Shown here: piece by piece, positions 46,737 through 56,968 of the stretch
How the letters are laid out: every line of letters starts with the position of its first letter
How positions within the stretch are numbered: the first letter of the stretch is position 1
Assembly: GCA_022478985.1 (NCBI GenBank)
Contig: JAKSZP010013312.1
Coordinates: forward strand, 90,548 to 154,547
Direction of reading: 5' to 3'
Source: Massospora cicadina
Taxonomy: Eukaryota; Entomophthoromycota; Entomophthoromycetes; Entomophthorales; Entomophthoraceae
Length of the DNA: 64,000 bases
The notes under the pieces: model-generated
Database searches by the model: none
What the model was told of the DNA's origin: nothing
The model's input: the letters and a program-made list of their open reading frames with translations, nothing else
Made by a program: the position numbers and the translations under genes

Positions 46737-47110
46737 CTTGCAAAAAATATGGTAGTGTCATAAAGTGTATCTTAATACTTATGCATGAAACATGCCCAGT
46801 CAGGATTCATTTTCATCAGTGGCAAACAAGTGGTAACCTTGAAGCATCCATTTGGATATTTCTTTTGGTTGAGCCACGGAGACATTTGACACCTGGACTT
46901 ACTCTTGAGATTCTAATGTACAGAAGGGGGAAGCTCCATCATAGAGCCTCTAACCCTTCGCTCTTGGAAATACTCACTTCAAAGAAGTTAATAACTGTGT
47001 CATCTTTTGTTCATTGGCTCATAAGAATACTTAGCCTCAAGGCCAAGAAAAAAGCAGTTCTCCTCCATATTTATACTTTAAATATGGCGCCCATGTAAGA
47101 AAGTGGTATC

Positions 47111-47126
47111 ACTTTATTAAGCACCA
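47111..47126 (-). promoter_or_regulatory. Degenerate element F primer-binding site
   Basis: The plus strand ACTTTATTAAGCACCA agrees with CCTGTAGTGAGCACCA at 12 of 16 positions, and lies three bases from the 5' LTR, as in D and E. Confidence 0.6.
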
Positions 47127-47129
47127 CAA

Positions 47130-47893
47130 TATTGAAATTGGCGCTAGGGCGTCAGATTTTGGTGCACAAGTTACTACATCTAGACTACATGGTACTGCTA
47201 GAAAATAGTGACCTTAGAAAACTTGATTAGAAAACATTTTTTGTAAAATAGATTTTAAAATTATAAATAAAAAGAAACAAAACATATCATCAAATACTGA
47301 CAAGAGCTTTCCAACTTGCTAACAAATGTCTTATTTGCTGTGAATTTCTCCAGACTCATAAGAAAAAAGATCCCCTTATCATGGAAATCCTGTCAAGATA
47401 TGCCCCTTTCACTAGCATTCCTATCGCTGCATTTTCTGTTTAGTAAGCAGACCTCAAATGTAGTAGACTTGAGTAGTAATTATCTAAATTGAACTAAGAA
47501 AGTGAATAACTAATGATCAAGGTATTTTTAATATAGTCATGATCAAGTAACTGCAATCAAGATGCTGACATATGGCCATGATAGAGTTATGAATTTTTAT
47601 ACCAAGTACTTTACGCCAGCATGAGGTATATGAGAAAATAGTTGGATTGAACTTGATATTAGCAGAAGTTGCACTGGCGGGACTTAAAGATTTGACCTCT
47701 GTAATAGTCAATTATAGCTCAAGACGGTAAGGCAAAAACATCAAAAGTAAATTATAACTTTGGCAGCACCCTAAAAAGTCTTAAGCCACGCGCTTAGCAA
47801 TCATAATAAATTAAACCCTATATCTAGTTTATAGTTAAAAATAATTATTGAACAAGTATTGCATAAGATGTGGCTGGTCAACCCATTGCAACA
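47130..47893 (-). repeat. Element F 5' LTR
   Basis: Pair of 7,533-8,272. It ends CCATTGCAACA, followed by the TSD AAGGC (47,894-47,898). Confidence 0.8.
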
Positions 47894-49130
47894 AAGGCCT
47901 TCTGATGAGCACAAGGAAATCCATAGAGATCATTCCAGAGGACCAACGACAGATGATCCTATCAAATAGCATGAGATAACACTAAATTCTAACATAGAAG
48001 TTTACGGCCATGACTGAATATGTAAACTGAAGTCAGGAGCTTTACCTGGATTTTACAATAACATATACTCATGTGAGTTGACTGTCATACTAAAATTTAA
48101 CAACCAAGCTATAAAGGGTAGAGAAAGTACAGATCATTGCACAGGCAAGACTGACCTGATGCAATAATATCAAGTCAATACACGCTCTAGTAGAATTTTT
48201 GGGCTAGGGTTTGAGATGTGACCCTAGACAACAGAATGAACTGGAAGAGCTACTGGATGAATTTAAGGATGTCTTTTTTTAGTACTAGAAGAGTTTAAGG
48301 ATGTCTTTAGCACATGAACTAATGACTATGGACTCTTCCAATAGAGAGATCCACAATGTGGGTATTGGACTACCTATCATATTCTGGTCAAACCCCTACC
48401 ATCAACTAAAAGCTGAAGATGCCGTTATGTTCCAAGAACTAATTCAACTAACTGAAGTTGAACTTAGACCTTTTAAAAGTCATTGGGCTTCACCACTACA
48501 CTTATATTCAAGAAGGAAGTGACTCAATGTGTAGTCATGGACTATCAAAGATTGAAAGAATTACCAAGAAAGAATCATACCTGCTCCCATGCATAGATGA
48601 TGCCTTGAAACGCCTAGAGGATTAAATATTTTCTCTTCAATGGACCTGGCCATCAGATACTGGCAGATGGAACTCTAAATGGAGGATTAAAAAGCGTTCC
48701 CTGTTTGGCAAGTAGGGATTGTTCAAGCTAAAGATGATGCCTCAGGGGCTGTGCAACCTCTGACACCTTTCAACATGCAATGTACCAGTTTTTGGAGATT
48801 TCAAGTTGTGTAGTGTGTTAAACTATCTAGATAATATTATTGTTTTCAGTCAAATTTAACACAGACATCTTGAACACCTCCAAAACGTTTTTACCCAGTT
48901 TTGAGCATCAAGGCCAAAATTATAATGAAATAAATACATCGTTCTAAAGAGGCAACTAGAGGACCTCAGGAATGAGATTAGTTTCAATATAATTAAGCCC
49001 CGGGAAGGGAAGGTCAAAATAATTGTCATAATGGAGCCACCCAAGAGTATGAGGGATATCATTGTTTTATTTGGGATGTGGTGGGGTAATACAGTTAGCT
49101 TACCACCATTTTGTGGACTTGGCTGCACCC
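47894..49130 (+). pseudogene. Element J/H reverse transcriptase
   Basis: The plus strand reads RQQNELEELLDEFKDVF (about 48,225-48,275) and then EIHNVGIGLPIIFWSNPYHQ...VELRPFKSHWASPLHLYSRR (48,340-48,520), the Ty3 RT approach and fingers. Palm motifs follow: VMDYQRLKELPRKNH, FSSMDLAIRYWQMEL and MMPQGLCN. The catalytic box is NYLDNIIVFS (about 48,820-48,850), where the second Asp is Asn. There are several stops and shifts. A short tandem duplication (TTTAAGGATGTCTTT) lies at 48,258-48,312. Confidence 0.75.
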
Positions 49131-49640
49131 CTCACTTCCATGCTGATGAAGACTAAGTTTAGCGTGGTATAAGAAGGAGCATGCCTTAGAGGAGCTAAAG
49201 GCAAGATTGGTAGAGGCCTATATAGGCCTAACAATACTTTAACAAGACCTTCTACCTATACACTAATGTGAGAGATGTTTGGCTTGGAGTAAAACTGGTC
49301 TAACTGGACAAAGAAGGGGTAGAAAACCCCATAGATTACTATTCAAAAGTGTTTACAAAAGCTAGAAAACTATACTGTAACAGGGAGATAGTGCTTGGTA
49401 AAAATGCAAGCATTTAAGCCCTTCTGGCCCTACCTGTACAGGGTAAGTTTTTAGGTCGTGATGTATCATGCATTGCGAATGGTTTCAGAGTTGAAAAGGA
49501 TTTAGACGGACTCCTTGCCAGATGGGCGTACTTCTCCAAGGATATGACTTTTAGACTATCTACCAAAAAAGTGAAAAGAACCTCAATGCTGATGGACTGT
49601 CAAAGTTGTCAGTTTTCCACATACAAGCACCAGAAAGCAA
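49131..49640 (+). pseudogene. Element J/H RNase H and connection
   Basis: The plus strand contains FYLYTNVRDVWLGVKL (TDASD-like, degraded), VENPIDYYSKVFTKARKLYC, NREIVLGK, and near 49,575 KNLNADGLSKL, the linker to integrase. The order and spacing fit, and catalytic residues are largely lost. Confidence 0.65.
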
Positions 49641-50836
49641 TTGATTGTATGGACTAAAAATCTAACAAAAGAGACATGGCAAGATGAAATGGATATGTTG
49701 AAGAATGTTTTAAGAAGGTGCTGCAAATACATCTAACATGTTGATGGAAACCTTAAGAGGAAATTATGAGCAAATGTTACCCATAATTCAGACCATGTTA
49801 ACAGATGAAACTAGTAATGAAGCGTACAAGAACGTTGGCCATAGGCGATTTCAGAAAATATTGGCCTACATTATGGATTGGTTTTATTGAAAGTTCATGT
49901 CTGAAGCCCAACAGGCCTTAAACTTGTCCATACCTTGCGTTAGTTTCCATCCTCCAGAGAAACATTATGAGTTCAGACAGACCCCACCAAAGCCTTATTA
50001 AGTAACATGCATATTAGCGTTCTGGGAGCACTGCCAACTGCCTCTGATGGAGCAAAATCATACTTGTAGCCATCAACCAATTTATTAAATGTGTCAACGC
50101 CAAAACGGTAAAGACATACACCACAAGATCCAACACTTAATTTCTATACAACCAAGTTAAACCCAAAGATGGATCTCCTCAAATTGTTCTCTTGGATAAG
50201 GGTAAGAACCTCATATCAAATCCCATGAGAAAATTAAAGGGTTAGTTGGAGTGAAGCAACAGTTTACCACTCCCTAAATACCATCCTCCAATGATAGCGT
50301 TGAGCTCTTGAATAAAACCTTAAGAGAGATCTTAAATAAGATATCTTCAACTATAAGACAATATGGGATCAGCTGTTGCCTTCCACATTGTTATCTTACC
50401 AGCATAGCCACTACATGTTGATTATGATATCAACATTCAGGACCCTGTATGGGTGAGAAGCAGCATTTCCACCCTGCTAGCACCAATCATTAATGTGGAC
50501 CAAAAAACTTGCCAACTGGAATTTATCAACAAGAGCTAGTAGATGAACTAATTAGAATACAACTGGAGGCTTTCAGCAACATAGAGGCGACTATCCACTA
50601 AAGCCAAAAAGAGAGTCCGTGATGAACTAAGACGCCCAAATTTAGCCTAGGTTACAAAGTAACGTTTAACCGCTTATGAATAGGATAGCCAGAGTAACTT
50701 CAGGACATCTGTACTGATCCTACAACTGTCTTGGCTAATTAAGAATCCAGGTACTCAATATGGTATGATGAAACCAACTTGGTTTTTAATAGAGTACATT
50801 CTTGGAACCTTACTCCATTCCCTCCAGTCTTGTCTT
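49641..50836 (+). pseudogene. Element J/H integrase
   Basis: Around 50,010 the plus strand reads HISVLGALPTASDGAKSYL, an integrase core start in which the first catalytic Asp is Ser. Around 50,195 QIVLLDKGKNLISNPMRKLK keeps the second Asp, and near 50,295 SNDSVELLNKTLREILNK keeps the Glu. A C-terminal module follows to about 50,830. Stops and shifts interrupt it. Confidence 0.7.
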
Positions 50837-50990
50837 GGGAGGAAAGTGTTATGGATGAGGTTACAAAGACACTAAAGATTATTTCTTTATTGATGGAATG
50901 AATAAAGTTCAAACCAGGCAGGGGAAGTTATGGGCAACTTGCTAGTCATGGAAGGAATGATTAATCCTCTTTTATATACATTGTCAACCC
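50837..50990 (+). other. Polypurine tract and probable start of the J/H 3' LTR
   Basis: GGGAGGAAAG is followed at once by TGTTATGGATGAGG (from 50,847), the usual arrangement of purine tract and LTR start after integrase. No partner LTR was found on the left, so the LTR end is unknown. Confidence 0.45.
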
Positions 50991-51490
50991 AAGCACTTGG
51001 AATTATTTCACCAGAAATAATTTAATAACTGACAGTTAAGTTGATTTATAAATAATGATGACAAAGATGCCACCAAAGACTATGAATTTTGACCCCCCCT
51101 TTTTATACCATTGGGGGATAAATTATTTACAAATGGCTATGACAGCAAAATGGCCAATCCAAATTACTCTGAATGGAACCAAACAAACCTTCTGTTGTAA
51201 TATCACCATAAGCAGTAATAAACAAATTCTGATTATTTTATGATACCCTGGTGCAAGGCGCGTCAATGCAGTGCTATTTTCAAGCCTGTTGCAGATCAGA
51301 ATATTACTACATCAGGTAAAGAAGCATTAACCCAAGGAGGAAATACATCCCTCAACTCAGAAGTGGGGATTAAACAAAGGGCTCTTGAACATCTTTGTTC
51401 AGGGATAACCCTATGAGACAGAGCAATTGGATACAAAAAAACGAGTCAAATAGATTCAGCATCTAAATCACAAGTCAGACGCTGAATCAA
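50991..51490 (-). pseudogene. Possible protease-region remnant of another minus-strand element
   Basis: The minus strand over about 51,270-51,080 reads IDAPCTRVS, then AYGDITTEGLFGSIQ, IWIGHFAVIA and KGGVKI. In spacing these parallel DTGAPMNIVS...YGTAG...GAYSALPLQF...KFGVVINI of element C, with small deletions. The match is weak and pieced together across frames. The rest of the interval holds nothing recognised. Confidence 0.3.
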
Positions 51491-51501
51491 TAGGGGTCAT
51501 G

Positions 51502-53421
51502 AATTTAAATTTATTTGGCTATGCCAACCAGGGGACAGCCATTACCAATTTAAAGAAATAAAGCCTAAAACAAACATGCAACAATATAAAATAAAGTAAA
51601 ATAAAATCTCCAACCAGTTAGGGAGCGGAGTGTCACTAACCAACTGTAGCAGAGGGGAGGGAGGGTCAGGCAGCTCTTCTTCAAGCGAAAGCTTTGTGGA
51701 AGATGCATATGGTTGTAGAAGAGGACAAAAGCTGAGAGCAAGGACGTTGGGGTATCAGCGTGGTAGTTTTGGAGGAGCGTGAAATAATTGGTTACTTACT
51801 TCAAGATCAGCCTGGAAGATAGCCTCAATTAACTTCTTAATATGATGTTTAGCATAAAGGCGGGTATCTGGAAGAAGGGCCAAGCTGACTATATTTTGCC
51901 AGGTGATTTTAATGGTTGTTATGAATGCTACTAGTTCTGCAACATGTAAGGCTGCATCATTGGCAGCATTGGTCAATTTGGTGATTTCCTCCTGTGCTAC
52001 TTTGGGGAGATTAGGAGGGTAGCTGATTATTCTCAGTCATTAATGTAATTGATCAACTGATTGGGCCACTGCTTTGTAGAGGCGGTGTCAATGGGGTGAG
52101 GCCACCACTGCTAAGGCAATCTGGTGGTCACTTTGGAAGGGGATGGCATTGGCTTTAGGAGCATAGAGTCTGGGGGAGAGGGTTTTATCAAAATCATAAT
52201 TATAGAACTTATTCCATTCATATTCATCTGGGCCTTTTCCACTGGATTCATCATCCTCATTTGTGACAATTTTGAATACCTGTCAATCTCATCTAATAGG
52301 TTCCAAGGATTTTGGTTTACAAGAATAGTGGATGCAGAATTTGGGTGGGTGGTAGTAGGCTAATGGGTGTGTGCTTGGGTATGAATAGTGGTCCAAGCCT
52401 GACTCTGATTGGTCAGATTGAGCCCAGGATGGTAAGTATTGCTGGATGTTTTGGTGGGTGCTTTCCCATATTAGACCATTGAACAAGAATGTTAGGTGAA
52501 AGGGGGCAACAAAACGCCCCATTCAGACTCCGCTGAAAACGGTTCAGAAATTGTAACAATTGAAGCGGCATGGGGCATTACCTTTTAGAGTGGTCAAGTT
52601 CAAAACAGAGAGGACAAATCTGTCAACTGCTATTGACATGAGCCCAAAAAATGCTCCAGAGCTGCAGCAATGTGAGAATGTGGGGGGATTTGATTGGAAA
52701 GGGCGGTGTGATTTGGGATGATGGTGGCAGTGGCTTGAGGGGCATCAAGGCGCTCTGCACCAAAAGATATGGTGAATACTAGGTTAGGCTGAGTGCCATA
52801 AGACAAAAGCCCTGACATTAACTCGTCATATAAAATTTGAGGCAGGAGATGTGAGGGGAGACTGTCAAATGACACCACAAGCGTGGTGTCATCAGGGAAA
52901 TGAATTTAGGTAATATGATGGGGATATTTTTATAAATTAGAGGAGCCAACGCCGCCGCTGCAGCATCTTTCTCCAAGGGGAACCTATGTTAAAATAGCCA
53001 TTAAAAGGGTGGTATTTGATAAAGCCAGCCAGCGTAAAGGCACCGGTGGAAAGTTCAATTATTGCTTTGTTAGCATATGGGAACAAACGCCTTTAGTCAA
53101 CACAAAGGCAAAATCATATAGTGGATCTAGGGAGGGCAAGAGGATGGGGTGAGTTGGGTGGATGCATGCAAGGTGAAGCGCTAAATCCTGTGAAGGGACA
53201 AATTGACCATTAGATTTTGGTGACTATTCAAGCCCTTCCAAATTAATTATCCTTCTGGAGAACATTCTGGGAGATGTATCACCACTTTCCCATGCTGGAG
53301 CAGCAGGCTGCATATCTAAGGACATCAACTGAAAAATGGACGTGATCAGATAGCAGTAGGTAAGTTAAACTTTTTTAAATTTGCTCAAAAGTGAGATAGA
53401 GCAGAAATAAAAAAGATCCAC
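51502..53421 (-). mobile_element. Half-LINE copy 1 (ORF1-only non-LTR element)
   Basis: About 1,920 bp in the minus orientation, bounded by TAGGGGTCATG (51,491-51,501) and TAGGGTCATG (53,422-53,431), a TSD with one indel. ORF1 runs from an ATG at 53,325 to about 51,636. The legible part at 52,630-52,878 contains VSFDSLPSHLLPQILYDELM and ATATIIPNHTALSNQIPPHS, matching copy 3 (VSFVSLPSHLPPQVLYNQLM). The 3' end has the family tail (TGTCCCCTGGTTGGCATAGC then CAAATAAA on the minus strand). No RT or endonuclease is present. Confidence 0.85.
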
Positions 53422-53431
53422 TAGGGTCATG

Positions 53432-54487
53432 TTTACCCCCAGTATTGCAGCCCCCATTCCCAACTTAAATTATGATTTACATCATAATTTTTCCTGATTC
53501 TATAAAGCAGTATAAAAATACTTCAATTTTATTTTTTGTTCAACCCATTTTACAAAATCTCAAATTATCCTTTTTGTTTCACTTATAAAGATTAAGTTAT
53601 CTAATTCCAATAACAAGTCTGGGATTAGCGGTTGAGCATAATACAGTAGACAATCTGAAATATGCTCTGGATTAAAAAGGTCACTAGTTGATGCAGATAC
53701 CTTGGAGCCATGCTGCCAAGGGAGAGGTTGGATAAAATTTGTGTCCAGAGTTGCCAACATAAAACAGAACGTGTCAGAGAGTGTCCCTAGGAGTTTTGAA
53801 TGGGCGCAAACAATAATAATAGGAAAGCAATGCTACATTGGGTAGCTTCAGTTGAGAATTTCCATAGTGATGATTATAATTTTAAATTCAAAGGTTCCCC
53901 GGTGTCTAATATATATTGAAAAGATCCCTTAGTAGCAAGTTGTCTTTACAAGTTATGTGAGCTAGAGCTGATGAGATGACTCCTAAATTTTGCCAATTTC
54001 TTGCACTACTTCACGTTTAGTTTCTCCATGGTGTGTGGATCATAACGTTATCTTATAATGCAAGAATGCAGTCCATAGGGGACCTAGACTCAATTGAAAA
54101 ATAGATTGTCCAATTTTAGTGGTCTACCATCCATAAGTAGCTTTTCTAGCATTGATCTTGGTCAGGAGGCCAAGACCTTCAGGGTCTAAAAACTATGACG
54201 CCAAACTTTTTTAAAGAATAATTCTTTGTTTTTGATGGGCTTGGTGTAGCTTCTTGTGCAGTTTTGCTTAACCATCAGGCTCAGAAAAGATTATGGAGAT
54301 GGAAGAATCTATAATCAGGGGTTTGGTCTGGAAAGCAGTGTGGAGGGATCTACAGTGGCAATAGCGGGATGTGGAGGTGTCACTATCTGGTCAGTGTGGT
54401 CACAGTCACCAACTCAGAGCTGTCTTTAATGTCAGGACTCATAGATGATTGCAGCTGAATATGTTAGGTATATTGTGTTTATACTTT
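53432..54487 (-). pseudogene. Element I: RNase H-integrase linker remnant
   Basis: The frame at 53,560-53,760 reads LATLDTNFIQPLPWQHGSKV...DLFNPEHISDCLLYY. It resembles the linker between RNase H and the integrase zinc domain in fungal Ty3 elements. The integrase proper is missing, and the half-LINE copy 1 lies where it should continue. The rest of the interval is AT-rich. Confidence 0.5.
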
Positions 54488-54960
54488 TCACATACTTATA
54501 TTTAAATTAGTTTTTATCAGATCAGGGAGAGTTATGGTCTTCCTGTGTGCCAGCTTCTGAGATTCACAGTAGTAAGGGAGCAATTTACTGTCAATGAGCA
54601 CAACCACAGTATGTTTAGATCCCTTAAAAGTATTGCCAGGCATAAGTGACAAAAAGATGGCAGCCAACTCCTTATCATAGATGACACAGGCGCTCTCTGT
54701 CACACTAAATTTTATAAAAATAAGCCACTGGTTGTTACCAACCATTGTGCTCTTGTAAAAAGACAGCCTCACAGCCACACCAGAGGCATCGCAATCCATA
54801 TAAATGGATTATCTTTACCTTTATGGCAGAGAAAAGGATCAGTGGTTAAAACCTTTTTATATTGCATCAAATTCTTGTTAACCTTCAGGGGTTCAAATTG
54901 AGGGCGCATTTTTTCCAGTGAATGGGTTTAATGATGATATAAGCTCAGAAATGTCCATAT
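54488..54960 (-). pseudogene. Element I RNase H
   Basis: A 103-codon minus-strand frame contains MDCDASGVAVRLSFYKST, CVIYDKELAAIFLSL and VVLIDSKLLPYY. These are the three acidic positions of a Ty3 RNase H (the DHK of the last motif is DSK). It is chromovirus-like and distinct from both B and A. Confidence 0.78.
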
Positions 54961-54966
54961 TAGTTT

Positions 54967-55620
54967 TTATAAAGTGATTGATCCAAAAAAGCTGAAAAGC
55001 TGTTTCTGAGTCACAGGAGTAGCCCAAGATTGGGTGGCTTCCAACTTAGATGTGGCAATGGCGTGACCATCTTTAAGTACTAAATTCTTTTTAGAATTGA
55101 ACTTTCTCTTTGTATTACACTCTAAAAGCTTCGCTAATAAGTCATCTTTATAAAATGTTGCATTTATAGTCACTAAATAGTTGGCATATTGATATGCACT
55201 GAACAATCATTTAAAATGTCATCAACGTAAGCAATTGCGCATATATCCCAAAAATCCCCAGAAAACTATCAATAAGACGCTGTATCACTTTTTAAAACAC
55301 TCTATTATATAAATAGCATTACTTTAAACTGATAGATACCATAATATGTTCAAATTGTGCCAGACATCTTTGACCAGACTTTTACCAAAACTTTTATAAA
55401 ATCTACCTAGTTAAGTTTGAGAAGATCTTGGAGTTTAAGATTTTCTGGTAAGTAGCAGCCTCAAGGTTTAAAGGGTCTGGATCTGGTACTATTACTTTAT
55501 TCAGATGCTCATGATCCAGACATGGCCTCAGAGAGCCATCAGTTCTTTGAGTGAAAACACTGTGGATTAAATGGGGAGCATTTCTTAAACATCCACCCTT
55601 CTCCATAAACTATCATATCA
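54967..55620 (-). pseudogene. Element I reverse transcriptase
   Basis: Fingers at 55,403-55,606 (HSVFTQRTDGSLRPCLDHEH, then LNKVIVPDPDPLNL) and thumb at 54,967-55,206 (ATSKLEATQSWATPVTQKQL) are in separate frames. The catalytic box ICAIAYVDDIL near 55,235 keeps YVDD. The palm between them is disrupted. It belongs with the RNase H immediately downstream. Confidence 0.78.
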
Positions 55621-56229
55621 AGCATTTAGTGAATGACCATCTTTATACATGTAATAAAACGAGGAGCAGTTGATACTAATAAGGTCAACCATCATCTGGT
55701 GAATTAGATCAAACTCTGAGTGACTTGGTAGGTGATTGGCATTTTCCAATTTGATAATGGGCCTGAAGGACTCAAGAACTGTGGCAAAATGGATAAATTG
55801 AGTATGACGTCAGTAGAGGAATAATCCACCGTAGGTGCCACTGGATTTTTAACTTCTAATGTTGGAAGGAGAGGGATTATCCCAGAATGTGAATTAGAGG
55901 TAAATTCTAGTATGTTATTCTAAATCAAAGCTAAGTTATTGATGGAGCCACTAAACTTCCCCTAAGATTATTTTAAGTAGAATTTTTGAGTGGCCACAAA
56001 GTTGGTTACAAATTTATAGCCATTTTCAACAAACAAAATGGTTCTATATAGAGGGATAATGATTATTAGAATGCGTGTAGCACCCAAAAAAGGTGAACCA
56101 ATTGTGGCTCCATAGTCCAAGGCCTGTACTACTTGCAGATTAATATAACTTCTGTGGCTTCAGTGTCCAATAGAACATTTGCTATACTCTATGTTGTTCT
56201 ACTGTGATATGAAAAGTAGAAATAATAAG
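55621..56229 (-). pseudogene. Element I protease remnant and linker
   Basis: The minus strand near 56,185-56,150 reads ANVLLDTEATEVILI, corresponding to the retroelement protease site LIDSGATGNFI with the Gly replaced by Glu. Between this and the RT the sequence is broken. Gag was not found upstream. Confidence 0.5.
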
Positions 56230-56957
56230 CGCAATTATACTTTTTCAAGCCATTAAAGAAACAAACACTATGCTCTGATTCCACGACTATACACTCACTA
56301 TCACCAACTTCTTACATTTGTTTTAATTCAACCAATAACAATCCTTGCTCTATATTGATCAAGTAAGACATGGATTTTATATGATTTTTATAATTTTCAG
56401 CTTAAAAACTTGGGTTTTTTACCATCTTATAGAGACATGTGAACTTAAATATGTTAATAAGTATACTGCACGCATAATTAAAACTTTCTCTATAGCTTTG
56501 TTAAAGGTGATACACAACCAACATGTTAATAAAGTCCTATACATGCCTATAATCTTTTAACTGTGGTTGCCTGGTCCAAAGACAGAAGGACTTATACCAA
56601 CTTCAACAAAGAATTATCTAGGCTTGGGTCATAATGTCAAGGAACTAATGTACCAAGTAAGCCTTACTTACATCTTGAGTGTTCAAGCACCCATGACACC
56701 AGCCTCTGGCCACAAGGAACCGCCGTTTTGATAGGCTGATGGCAGGTGGATGTGGCACTACTAGATTGAGAAAATTTTGTAAGTGAACAAATGTTTAGTG
56801 CATGGTAACTAACCTTTGGTTACTATGAACATTTTTTAACTAATTCCAATCAATAGCCAAAAGTGACATGACCATCACTAGCACTAACACTTACAAATTT
56901 TGTCCCTCCAAAGGCCTTGAAAATGGAATGGAAAAGAAAAAAGAAAGTATCTATAAT
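56230..56957. other. Unassigned AT-rich interval
   Basis: No convincing frame, LTR or RNA gene. The plus-strand frame at 56,345-56,560 is AT-driven and has no recognisable features. Confidence 0.5.
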
Positions 56958-56968
56958 ATACATGGAAA

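Larger units (their letters stand above)
7533..47893 (-). mobile_element. Element F: level-1 Ty3/gypsy element, itself split by C, D and a LINE
   Basis: The LTRs at 7,533-8,272 and 47,130-47,893 define the ends, and AAGGC flanks both (7,528-7,532 and 47,894-47,898). Coding remnants run on the minus strand: gag and protease at 43.3-46.7 kb, an RT sliver at 26,189-26,245, and the rest of RT, RNase H and integrase at 12.9-10.95 kb. Removing C, D (with E) and the LINE leaves roughly 8.9 kb, similar to intact element E (9.6 kb). F shares a degenerate version of the primer-binding site of C, D and E. Confidence 0.8.
6150..50990 (+). mobile_element. Element J/H: outermost (level 0) Ty3/gypsy element, split by F
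   Basis: Plus-strand gag/protease remnants at 6.15-7.53 kb stop exactly at element F's left TSD. Plus-strand RT, RNase H and integrase remnants resume right after F's right TSD at 47,894. Both halves have the same strand, are in the correct pol order, and the break falls in the protease-RT linker. That makes one element of about 4.5 kb recognisable sequence interrupted by a 40-kb composite. A polypurine tract and probable 3' LTR start lie at 50,837-50,847. No 5' LTR was recognised and the left limit is approximate. Confidence 0.7.

Noticed and set aside
45619..47098. Plus-strand frames at 45,619-45,807 and 46,781-47,098
   Set aside because: They lie opposite the element F gag and leader and show no recognisable motif. 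The minus strand explains the region better.
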